Below are positions 42,364 to 49,715 of a stretch of DNA of 64,000 nt, piece after piece. The stretch covers positions 19,881-83,880 of the forward strand of contig CAKSKB010000012.1 of the NCBI GenBank assembly GCA_934464705.1. The letters are read 5' to 3'. The stretch's first letter is position 1; every line of letters begins with the position of its first letter. The translations under genes and the position numbers were made by a program. A model generated the notes under the pieces. That model had not been told where the DNA came from, made no database searches, and was given only the letters and a program-made list of their open reading frames with translations. The DNA comes from an uncultured Clostridia bacterium (lineage in GTDB: Bacteria > Bacillota > Clostridia > HGM11514).

Positions 42364-43221
42364 ATGAAAAAGATTCTTAAATCAACATTATTGGCAGCGC
42401 TTGCGTTTGCGCTTGTATTCTCATTTGCCGGCTGCGGAAGTTCCGACAGCAGCGAAATCACAATTGCCGTTCCGAACGACCCCACGAACGAAGCAAGAGC
42501 GCTTCTGCTTTTGCAGGACCAGGGCATTATCACACTTAAAGACAGCACAGACATCAAGTCGACAATCAAGGATATCAAAGATAATCCTCACAACATCAAG
42601 TTCAACGAAGTTGAAGCCGCACAGCTCCCCAATGTACTTAAGGATGTTGACTATGCGGTAATCAATTCAAACTACGCAATCGAAGCAAAAATCAATCCGG
42701 TTAAGGATTCTCTTGCAATCGAAGGTTCGTCCTCGGCATACAGCAACATTGTTGCCGTTAAGGAAGGCACTGAAAATTCGGACAAAATCAAGGCTCTCGT
42801 TGCAGCGCTCGAAAGCAAGGATGTTGCAGATTTCATCGCAGAAAAATATGACGGCGCGGTTGTAAGCACGGTTGACAACCCCGGTGACGGATACGATTCT
42901 TCCGTTGACTACGGCAAGCTTGCCGGCGAAAAGATAACCGTTGCGGCATCGCCCACACCTCATGCCGAAATCCTTGCAATCGCAAAAGACATTCTTTCAA
43001 AGAAGGATATAACGCTTGAAGTTACCGAATTTACCGACTACATTCAGCCGAACAATGTTGTTGAAAGCGGCGAATTTGACGCAAACTACTTCCAGCACCT
43101 TCCCTATCTTGAGGACTTTAACGAAGAAAACGGAACTCACATCGTTTCGGCAGCTGCAATCCATGTTGAACCTATGGGTATCTACGGCGGAAAGCAGAAA
43201 AGCCTTGACGCAATAAAATAA
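42364..43221 (+). CDS. metQ: Methionine ABC transporter substrate-binding lipoprotein
   Basis: 285 residues of the NlpA/MetQ family. Lipoprotein signal with lipobox FAGC (Cys about 23), then the two-lobed binding fold (ITIAVPNDPTNEARALLLLQ, VDYAVINSNYAIEAK). Its position before metN and metI and its fold identify methionine as the substrate. AAAGGAGT site. Followed by a hairpin that probably reduces read-through into metN. Confidence 0.93.
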   Translation: MKKILKSTLLAALAFALVFSFAGCGSSDSSEITIAVPNDPTNEARALLLLQDQGIITLKDSTDIKSTIKDIKDNPHNIKFNEVEAAQLPNVLKDVDYAVINSNYAIEAKINPVKDSLAIEGSSSAYSNIVAVKEGTENSDKIKALVAALESKDVADFIAEKYDGAVVSTVDNPGDGYDSSVDYGKLAGEKITVAASPTPHAEILAIAKDILSKKDITLEVTEFTDYIQPNNVVESGEFDANYFQHLPYLEDFNEENGTHIVSAAAIHVEPMGIYGGKQKSLDAIK

Positions 43222-43238
43222 ACTTAACACAGACCGTC

Positions 43239-43265
43239 AAAAGGGGGATTTTTAATTCCCCTTTT
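43239..43265 (+). terminator. Hairpin between metQ and metN
   Basis: AAAAGGGG/CCCCTTTT stem with a T-rich loop and T-rich tail, probably a partial terminator or mRNA-stabilising hairpin that keeps metQ more abundant than metNI. Confidence 0.55.
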
Positions 43266-43284
43266 TGGCTTTGGGGGACAATAT

Positions 43285-44301
43285 ATGATAGAAATTAAAA
43301 ACCTGTGCAAAACCTTTGATGCCGCGGGCGGCAGGGTTGAAGCGCTTAAAAATGTCAACATCACCATAGGCGACGGCGAAATATACGGCATAATCGGCAT
43401 GAGCGGCGCGGGCAAAAGCACCCTCGTGCGCTGCATAAATATGCTCGAACGCCCGACGGAAGGTTCTGTTATAATAGACGGAACCGATATAGGTGCGCTG
43501 AAAGACGCCGACCTCCGCAAAATCCGCAGGAATATCACAATGATTTTCCAGGGATTTAACCTTCTGATGCAGAGGACATGCCTTAAAAACATATGCTTTC
43601 CGCTGGAACTTTCGGGCGTAAAGGCGGCGGACGCAAAGAAAAAGGCGAAGGAACTTTTAGAGATAGTCGGGCTTCCCGATAAGGCGGACGCATACCCGGC
43701 ACAGCTTTCGGGCGGTCAGCAGCAGAGAATCGCAATTGCAAGAGCGCTTGCGACAAACCCGAAGGTTCTGCTGTGCGACGAGGCAACCAGCGCATTGGAC
43801 CCCAAAACAACACATTCCATACTGACTCTTTTGAAGGAAATCAACGAAAAAACGGGGATAACCGTAATAGTGATAACGCACCAGATGAGCGTTGTTGAGG
43901 AAATCTGCGATAAGGTTGCGATCTTAGACGGCGGCGAGGTGGCGGAATCGGGCGAGGTAAGCGAGATATTCTCAAACCCCAAATCCGACGCCGCAAAGCT
44001 TCTTGTATTCCCCGAAGGAAGAACGCAGGCTCTCCCGGAAAATCCCGGCGAGCTTACGCTCAGGGTTGTATTTAACGGCGGAACCGCCGCAGGAAAACCC
44101 CTCATCACACAAATGGCAATCGATAAAGGCATTGCCGCAAATATTCTGGCGGCAAGCACAAAAACAATCGGCGGAAAAGTTTACGGAACAATGTTCCTCG
44201 GTATATCCGGCGGCAGAAGTAAGCTCGATGAAGCCATTGAATATATCGGTTCCGTTTCGAATGTTGCGGTCAAGGAGGTTGAAAGAGATGCTGCTGAGTA
44301 A
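43285..44301 (+). CDS. metN: Methionine ABC transporter ATP-binding protein
   Basis: 338 residues. Walker A GMSGAGKSTL (about 38), signature LSGGQQQRIAIARAL (about 140), Walker B VLLCDEATSALD, H-loop VITHQM. The C-terminal 80 residues form the NIL regulatory domain that senses methionine (transinhibition). 14-bp overlap with metI. Confidence 0.96.
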   Translation: MIEIKNLCKTFDAAGGRVEALKNVNITIGDGEIYGIIGMSGAGKSTLVRCINMLERPTEGSVIIDGTDIGALKDADLRKIRRNITMIFQGFNLLMQRTCLKNICFPLELSGVKAADAKKKAKELLEIVGLPDKADAYPAQLSGGQQQRIAIARALATNPKVLLCDEATSALDPKTTHSILTLLKEINEKTGITVIVITHQMSVVEEICDKVAILDGGEVAESGEVSEIFSNPKSDAAKLLVFPEGRTQALPENPGELTLRVVFNGGTAAGKPLITQMAIDKGIAANILAASTKTIGGKVYGTMFLGISGGRSKLDEAIEYIGSVSNVAVKEVERDAAE

Positions 44302-44992
44302 GCTTTTTTCACCCGAAGTAATTGAAGAAACAATAGAAATACTCAAGAGCGATTTTCTCCTCGCAACCTGGGAAACACTGTATGTTACGGTTCTTGCAAC
44401 ACTGTTTGCGATAATTCTGGGGCTTCCGCTCGGCGTGCTGCTCGTTGCCGGCGAGAAAAACGGCGTTCTGCCGCTCCCTTCCGGCGTTATGCACGCTCTC
44501 GGGCTTATAATTAATTTTTTAAGGTCGGTTCCCTTCCTTATTCTTATGATAATGGTGTTCCCGTTAACAAGGCTCATAATCGGCACAACCGTCGGAACGG
44601 TTGCGTCAATCGTGCCGCTTGTTATTGCGGCATTTCCGTTTGTGGCAAGGCTCGCCGAAAGCAGCCTGAGGGAGGTAAACCCCAACATTATAGAAATGGC
44701 ACAGAGTATGGGTGCGTCACCCATGCAGATAATCGTTAAGGTTATGATCCCCGAAAGTATTCCGTCGCTCATTTCAAATGCGACAATTGCGGTTACAACC
44801 ATTCTCGGCTACTCCGCAATGAGCGGTATCATCGGCGGCGGCGGACTCGGTAAAATCGCCATAAACTACGGTTATTACAGGTATAAGTATCTCATAATGC
44901 TCGCAGCGGTGGTTCTGCTCATAATCCTCGTGCAGGTATTCCAGAGCATAGGCACCCGCCTTGCGGTAAAGACGGATAAAAGGTTGAAATAA
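44288..44992 (+). CDS. metI: Methionine ABC transporter permease
   Basis: 234 residues from the ATG at 44288, with AAGGAGG 9 bases upstream inside metN. Five membrane helices and the EAA-type loop REVNPNIIEMAQSMGASPMQIIVKVMIPES. A longer in-frame extension upstream overlaps metN coding sequence and is not real. Partner of metN and metQ. Confidence 0.95.
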   Translation: MLLSKLFSPEVIEETIEILKSDFLLATWETLYVTVLATLFAIILGLPLGVLLVAGEKNGVLPLPSGVMHALGLIINFLRSVPFLILMIMVFPLTRLIIGTTVGTVASIVPLVIAAFPFVARLAESSLREVNPNIIEMAQSMGASPMQIIVKVMIPESIPSLISNATIAVTTILGYSAMSGIIGGGGLGKIAINYGYYRYKYLIMLAAVVLLIILVQVFQSIGTRLAVKTDKRLK

Positions 44993-45002
44993 ATTTCGGA
45001 GG

Positions 45003-45039
45003 CTGCGGTAAATAATTCTACCGCAGTTTCTTTCTCTTT
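45003..45039 (+). terminator. Terminator of the metQNI operon
   Basis: CTGCGGTA/TACCGCAG stem followed by TTTCTTTCTCTTT. Confidence 0.8.
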
Positions 45040-45114
45040 ACATTTTATGCAACTGTCAAATGCTTGATTTCGTTCCTTTTATATGCTACAATAGTGTAAA
45101 AGGAGCTGAAATCT

Positions 45115-46701
45115 ATGAATCTCGGAAATAATATATATCGTTTAAGAACATTCTACAACTTAACGCAGGAACAGTTTGCCGATTCTCTGAATATTTCAAG
45201 GCAGGCGGTTCAGAAATGGGAATCCGGTTCGTCAATTCCGGATATTTCAAACCTTCAGGCGATTTCGTCAAAGTACGGTATATCGCTCGATATGCTTGTA
45301 AACAACGCCGACCAGCGCCTCATTGAGGAAATGACAACCGGCAGCCACATTTCGATTACCTATGACAAAAAGCCGGTCTGGATGTATACTTACACGCAGT
45401 ATATTGCGCAGGAATATACACAGTCGATTGAGGAAGGACTGGACATTGAGCAGTATGAAGGGCTGTTCAAGGAGGCGTCAAAGCTTCCCGGAAGCGAAGT
45501 CAAGGACAAGCTGTGCGACTTTCTTTTTGAAATCGTTTCACATGCACAGCAAAGACCGGGATATAAATATGCAGAACCGTCGGAGCTTGATAAAATCAAG
45601 CTTTTGAGGAATACGGATTTTGCCGTAAGCGGAAAAATCCCCGAAAATATGCGCGATAAGGCAAAGGGCGCATTCATCGGCAGAGTGTGCGGCTGCTCTC
45701 TCGGGAAGCCCGTTGAAGGCAGAAAATCAGAGGAACTTACGGCTCTTCTTAAGTCGTCGGGCAACTACCCCATGCACAGATATATCGAAACGAAGGATAT
45801 TACCGATGAGCTTGTTGAAAAATACGGCTACAAGAAAAACTGGTACTGCCTTATTGACATGATGAACGAAGCCCCCTGCGATGACGACACGAACTATACG
45901 GTTCTTGCAAGCACGCTGATTGATAAGTACGGCCGTGATTTCACGCCTTACGATGTTATGCTCAACTGGGCGACAATGCAGACAATCGACCAGTACTGCA
46001 CGGCGGAATTTCTTGCTTACTGCAACTTTATGAGAGACTATAAACCGCCCGTAACGGCGATTTACAAAAATCCGGGCCGCGAGTGGATAGGCGCTCAGAT
46101 AAGGGCGGATTATTACGGATACATAAACCCCGGCGACCCCGAAGCCGCAGCCGACATGGCATGGAGGGACGCTTCGATTTCGCATATCAAGAACGGAATT
46201 TACGGCGAAATGTTCGTTGCTGCAATGATTGCATCTGCGGCGGTTACGGACAATATTGAGGAAATTATTCTGTCGGGTCTTTCGCAGATTCCCTCAACCT
46301 CAAGGCTTTATGAGAGCGTAATGAAAATTATCGACGGCTACAAAAACGGCATAAGCTGCGAAAAGTGCTTTTCGGATATTCATTCGCAGTACGATGAGTA
46401 TGATCCGCATTGCTGGACGCACACAATCTCCAATGCGGAAATCGTTACGGCGAGCCTTCTTTACGGCGGCGGAGATTTCGGAAAATCGATATGTCTTTCG
46501 GTGCAGACCGGGTTTGATACCGACTTCAACGGCGCAACCGTCGGCTCGATACTCGGCATGAGAAACGGTTTTGAAAGCATTGACGAAAAGTGGTATAAGC
46601 CCTTTAACAATAAGCTTCTTACAACAGTTTTCGCAATGCACGGCTCAATTGATTTTGAAACCTTTACCGACAAAATTATGGAGCATATAAATCTTAAATA
46701 A
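45115..46701 (+). CDS. XRE regulator fused to an ADP-ribosylglycohydrolase
   Basis: 528 residues. Residues 1-62 are a Cro/C1-type helix-turn-helix (LTQEQFADSLNISRQAVQKWE). After a linker (about 65-180), residues 183-528 are an ADP-ribosylglycohydrolase (DraG) domain: KGAFIGRVCGCSLGKP (about 184-199), the metal-binding DDDTN (256-260), RDASISHIKNG (351-361) and GFDTDFNGATVGS (466-478). The dinuclear Mg ligands look intact, so the enzyme may be active. Such a fusion suggests a DNA-bound regulator that senses ADP-ribose or removes ADP-ribose from a target. Stop codon abuts the inverted-repeat element at 46700. Confidence 0.85.
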   Translation: MNLGNNIYRLRTFYNLTQEQFADSLNISRQAVQKWESGSSIPDISNLQAISSKYGISLDMLVNNADQRLIEEMTTGSHISITYDKKPVWMYTYTQYIAQEYTQSIEEGLDIEQYEGLFKEASKLPGSEVKDKLCDFLFEIVSHAQQRPGYKYAEPSELDKIKLLRNTDFAVSGKIPENMRDKAKGAFIGRVCGCSLGKPVEGRKSEELTALLKSSGNYPMHRYIETKDITDELVEKYGYKKNWYCLIDMMNEAPCDDDTNYTVLASTLIDKYGRDFTPYDVMLNWATMQTIDQYCTAEFLAYCNFMRDYKPPVTAIYKNPGREWIGAQIRADYYGYINPGDPEAAADMAWRDASISHIKNGIYGEMFVAAMIASAAVTDNIEEIILSGLSQIPSTSRLYESVMKIIDGYKNGISCEKCFSDIHSQYDEYDPHCWTHTISNAEIVTASLLYGGGDFGKSICLSVQTGFDTDFNGATVGSILGMRNGFESIDEKWYKPFNNKLLTTVFAMHGSIDFETFTDKIMEHINLK

Positions 46702-47046
46702 AACATAGATGGGGTTCGGCTAAACGCCGAACCTCCAGACTGTCGAAAAAGTCGGTCAACCGCAAGCAAATAAACCATAAATATATTTTCGTTAAAAAAT
46801 CAAATTGTATTGTTTGTCTGATAACTCTTGCAAAAAATAATATAATTTCATCAGAAACGCCTTGAAATCATCGAGATTTCAAGGCGTTTTGCTTGCTTTC
46901 ACCGAACATGGACTCTACCGTATACACATACGCCGACGAATCCATGTTCGGCAAATTTACCTTCCTTTTTCGAAGCCTGCCAGCGTGCCGATAGGTTTAT
47001 CGACACGCTGGGGGTTCGGCTAAACGCCGAACCCCATCTATGTTTT
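46700..47046. mobile_element. 347-bp element with 34-bp terminal inverted repeats (MITE-like)
   Basis: Left end 46700-46733 and right end 47013-47046 are inverted copies (AAAACATAGATGGGGTTCGG outermost; each also folds on itself as GGTTCGGC-TAAAC-GCCGAACC). Inside: a 15-bp perfect stem AAACGCCTTGAAATC/GATTTCAAGGCGTTT (46855-46889) followed by TTTT, CCGAACATGGA/TCCATGTTCGG (46902-46951), and CCAGCGTG/CACGCTGG (46980-47011). No coding capacity. It sits between the DraG fusion stop and the DUF6774-like gene, whose stop codon lies inside the right end. A target duplication could not be fixed. Confidence 0.75.
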
Positions 47047-47193
47047 AAAGCTGTTATTAAGTACTATAAGCGCCAGACTGTCGCCGAGCTGCTCGAAAAC
47101 CGCCGCAAAAAGCGACAGTTCATCATCGGTAAATACCCTCCCCATTGCACATGCAAGCGAGGATACCAAAGTTACAATCTCGCAAGAGTTCAC
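47038..47193 (-). CDS. DUF6774-like small protein, 3' end replaced by the inverted-repeat element
   Basis: 51 residues from the GTG at 47193 (AGGGG 9 bases upstream): opens VNSCEIVTLVSSLACAMG and continues FTDDELSLFAAVFEQLGDSLALIV. This pattern (NSCELVxLVxxLACAIA...DELxLLAAVFxQLGDTLA) is, as far as I remember, that of the short DUF6774 proteins of Firmicutes. The last residues (NNSFKT) and the TAG stop come from the inverted-repeat element, so the native C-terminus is probably lost. Function unknown. Downstream of, and co-directional with, the XRE/membrane pair. Confidence 0.65.
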   Translation of the reverse strand: MNSCEIVTLVSSLACAMGRVFTDDELSLFAAVFEQLGDSLALIVLNNSFKT

Positions 47194-47220
47194 ACACCGC
47201 CACCCCTTATACAGAGTATG

Positions 47221-47631
47221 CTATCCCCTGCGGCGGAGTGAATAATAACAAATAAGATAAATAACAAGAGCGGCGCAGAGAAGATAAGCAAGCGTTTTCA
47301 TAATAACCTTTTCTCCCATCACGCCGAAGACTATAATGCCTATTGCTGCAAGCAGTGAGGTAATCGTAAACGCAAGACTTCTTGCACGCTGATAAATATA
47401 AATATTTCTCTCGTCGTTTTCCTCAATTTCGGCACTTTTGAGCGCTGAAGGATTTTTAATCAGCCTCAAATGCTTTATTATTCCGCACACTCCGACCGTT
47501 GCAAACGCTGCACCGAGAGGTGCCGTAAAATCATTTTCAGCATAAATCCCCAAAATTACAGCCGCAATTCCAAGCGCAATGTATGCGCAGTATAAAACCG
47601 TCCTCATTTTCAGTTTTGCTTTGTATTTCAT
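47221..47631 (-). CDS. Four-helix membrane protein
   Basis: 136 residues with four membrane helices in two pairs (about 11-28, 35-50, 85-105, 112-130) separated by an acidic loop (EIEENDERNIYIYQRARS). Resembles the DUF2178-type proteins that are regularly encoded next to small XRE regulators, as here (4-bp overlap with the regulator). Function unknown. Confidence 0.75.
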   Translation of the reverse strand: MKYKAKLKMRTVLYCAYIALGIAAVILGIYAENDFTAPLGAAFATVGVCGIIKHLRLIKNPSALKSAEIEENDERNIYIYQRARSLAFTITSLLAAIGIIVFGVMGEKVIMKTLAYLLCAALVIYLICYYSLRRRG

Positions 47632-47828
47632 ATGTCCTCCTCAAATATAAAAATATCCTCAATGTTTTTCCCGAAATATCGGGCAATCCTGTGCGCAAGA
47701 ACGAGTGACGCATTGTATCTTTCGTTTTCAAGCGAAATAATCGTCTGCCTTGTGACAGCCAGAGCCTTTGCAAGTTCATCCTGCGTAACGCCCGTGCTCT
47801 TTCTTAATTCCTTAATTCTGTTTTTCAA
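47628..47828 (-). CDS. XRE-family regulator
   Basis: 66 residues forming a single helix-turn-helix domain (MKNRIKELRKSTGVTQDELAKALAVTRQTI..., ending IFEEDI). Start is TTG at 47828 preceded by a run of nine G that serves as the ribosome binding site. Likely autorepresses through the TGTAAAG dyad at 47847-47864 and controls the membrane protein gene that it overlaps by 4 bp. Confidence 0.88.
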   Translation of the reverse strand: MKNRIKELRKSTGVTQDELAKALAVTRQTIISLENERYNASLVLAHRIARYFGKNIEDIFIFEEDI

Positions 47829-47835
47829 TCGGTCA

Positions 47836-47864
47836 CCCCCCCCCTGTGTAAAGCTAACTTTACA
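47836..47864 (-). promoter_or_regulatory. G9 tract in the ribosome binding site and TGTAAAG-N4-CTTTACA dyad
   Basis: 47836-47844 is nine C on the plus strand (nine G in the mRNA), 7 bases before the TTG start. 47847-47864 is a perfect 7-bp dyad with a 4-base centre, a plausible operator for the XRE protein. Confidence 0.5.
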
Positions 47865-47921
47865 TTATTCATTATAGCATATCTTTTTCAAAATGTCAAG
47901 CTTGTTTTACATTTTTTTGAG

Positions 47922-47950
47922 TTGATTTTTTTCGGAATTTATGATATACT
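47922..47950 (+). promoter_or_regulatory. Promoter of the AraC gene at 47972
   Basis: TTGATT (47922-47927), 17 bp, TATACT (47945-47950). The transcript would have a very short leader before the GTG at 47972. Confidence 0.6.
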
Positions 47951-47971
47951 TGTAAAAAAAAGACGAAACCG

Positions 47972-48751
47972 GTGATTAAAATTAAAGATTATGCCTTAAA
48001 TCCGAATACAAATATAAGGCTTCTTAAGAATGTGGAATGTTATGAACACCTGCATTTTAATGCAGAAATATGCGTTGTGCTGTCGGGCAGTCTGAAAGTC
48101 GGGCGCGAAAACGATGAGTTTACGCTGACATGCGGAATGTGCGCAATTATAATGCCTTACGAGATGCACAGTTATAAGTCTGAGGGAAAAACCGAAACGA
48201 TAATAATCGAGTTCAGCGCCGCAATGTTCAGCGAAATTAAAGACCGCAGCGGCTTTTGTTCCACGGCATTCCGCCTGTCGGAATCTTCGGTTGATTATAT
48301 CAGGGCAAAATATACCGACGAAAATCATACGGATATTTATATAAAAGCGATTACATACCCTATATTAAATGATTTTTTTGAAAGTGTTGCGGAAAGCAAA
48401 ATTTCTCCGGTTCATTCGGAAATATACCGAAAGGCTCTTGATTATATTGCCAAGAATTTCAGCGAAAACATAAATCTCAAGACCGCAGCGGCGGAAATCG
48501 GGTGCAGTTATGTGTATCTGAGCCATGTTTTTTCGCAGACCATCGGAATTCCATTCACGGCATTTCTGAACCGCCACCGGGTTATAAACTCCTTCGAACT
48601 GCTCAAAAATACAGACAAAAGCATAACGGAAATTGCATATTCCTGCGGCTTCGGGACGCTCAGAAGCTATAACCGCGAATTTAAAAAATGTCTTAATATC
48701 ACACCGAAAGAATACAGAATTTACGGATATAATCATTATTTTGAAAGTTAA
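47972..48751 (+). CDS. AraC-family transcriptional regulator
   Basis: 259 residues from GTG. N-terminal cupin (about 10-130, HLHFNAEICVVLSGSLKVG and CAIIMPYEMHSYKSEGKTE) and C-terminal double helix-turn-helix (LKTAAAEIGCSYVYLSHVFSQTIG, ITEIAYSCGFGTLRSYNREFKKCLNITPKEYR). Only a poor ribosome binding site precedes the GTG, consistent with low expression. First gene of a set with a transporter and a beta-helix protein, which it probably controls. Confidence 0.87.
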   Translation: MIKIKDYALNPNTNIRLLKNVECYEHLHFNAEICVVLSGSLKVGRENDEFTLTCGMCAIIMPYEMHSYKSEGKTETIIIEFSAAMFSEIKDRSGFCSTAFRLSESSVDYIRAKYTDENHTDIYIKAITYPILNDFFESVAESKISPVHSEIYRKALDYIAKNFSENINLKTAAAEIGCSYVYLSHVFSQTIGIPFTAFLNRHRVINSFELLKNTDKSITEIAYSCGFGTLRSYNREFKKCLNITPKEYRIYGYNHYFES

Positions 48752-48831
48752 ATTTCGTCTTATATCGGTTAAAAATAAGCTTGATGTTTTCTTCTTTTTG
48801 AATTATAATATCTGATGAAAGGAGAATACAT

Positions 48832-49704
48832 ATGCTAAACTACATACTCACAGCGGCTGCCGCAGCCTTAAACGGCGCCGTTACGCTTACGGAAAAGGCA
48901 TGGCAAAGAAAAACCGAAGGAATAAAATGCGCATCGGCAGTATTCATGACGCTCATGGCAGCTTGTTCGGTCATAATATTTTATTTCATGTCGGGGTTTG
49001 ATGTAGGCGTAAACCTTGTCACGGTCATTTATTCGCTTTTGTATGCCGCAGCGGCGATACTGTCGATCATGCTGGCACTTGCGGCAATATCGAGAATTAA
49101 TCTTATATTGTTCTCGGTGTTTTCAAGCAGCAAAACTGTGCTCGTGTGGCTGATCGGAATACTGTTTATGAAAGAGGAAATAAATGCAAAAAGCGTTGTT
49201 TCGGCAGCGCTTTTTACGGTTTCCATGCTCCTGCCGCTTGCGGACCTTAAAAATAACAAAACCAAGCTGACAGGCTACCTTATAGGCATAAGCCTTGCGG
49301 TGGTTGATGCGGCAACCGTAATACTGATGAAATTATATACCGCAAACCCGGATAAAATGTCCGACAGCACAATGTGCTTTTACACAAATGTGTTTATGTT
49401 TGCATTTTTGATTTTATATCTTGTTTTTTCGCCCGCAAGCAGACCCGAAAGAAAAGATTTCAAAGGGAAATCCGCCGTTTTTCTGCTGATTCCGCTCTGT
49501 ACTCTCTCAAGCAATCTTTCGAGCGTAATGCAGCTCGGCATACTTAAAACCATGCCGGTTTCGCACTACTCGGTTCTTATTGCGGCGCTCAACTGCATAG
49601 TTGTGTTTATAAATTCCAAAGTAATATTCAGAGAATCCTGCCGTGCGGTTGATGTAATCTGCCTTGCGCTGTCAACCGCGGCAGTAATTATAACAGTGAT
49701 ATAG
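48832..49704 (+). CDS. DMT/EamA-superfamily transporter
   Basis: 290 residues, about ten membrane helices, in the two-fold 5+5 layout of drug/metabolite transporters; helices at roughly 2-20, 33-50, 62-85, 92-112, 118-135, 145-162, 178-200, 212-235, 242-262 and 270-288. GGAGAA site before the ATG. Between an AraC regulator and a glycan-active beta-helix gene, so it may carry a sugar or amino-sugar product; substrate not predictable. Confidence 0.75.
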   Translation: MLNYILTAAAAALNGAVTLTEKAWQRKTEGIKCASAVFMTLMAACSVIIFYFMSGFDVGVNLVTVIYSLLYAAAAILSIMLALAAISRINLILFSVFSSSKTVLVWLIGILFMKEEINAKSVVSAALFTVSMLLPLADLKNNKTKLTGYLIGISLAVVDAATVILMKLYTANPDKMSDSTMCFYTNVFMFAFLILYLVFSPASRPERKDFKGKSAVFLLIPLCTLSSNLSSVMQLGILKTMPVSHYSVLIAALNCIVVFINSKVIFRESCRAVDVICLALSTAAVIITVI

Positions 49705-49715
49705 GAGAGAAAATC

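Noticed and set aside
44003..44287. N-terminal extension of metI
   Set aside because: It lies wholly inside metN in another frame; the ATG at 44288 has AAGGAGG at the right distance and gives normal MetI length.
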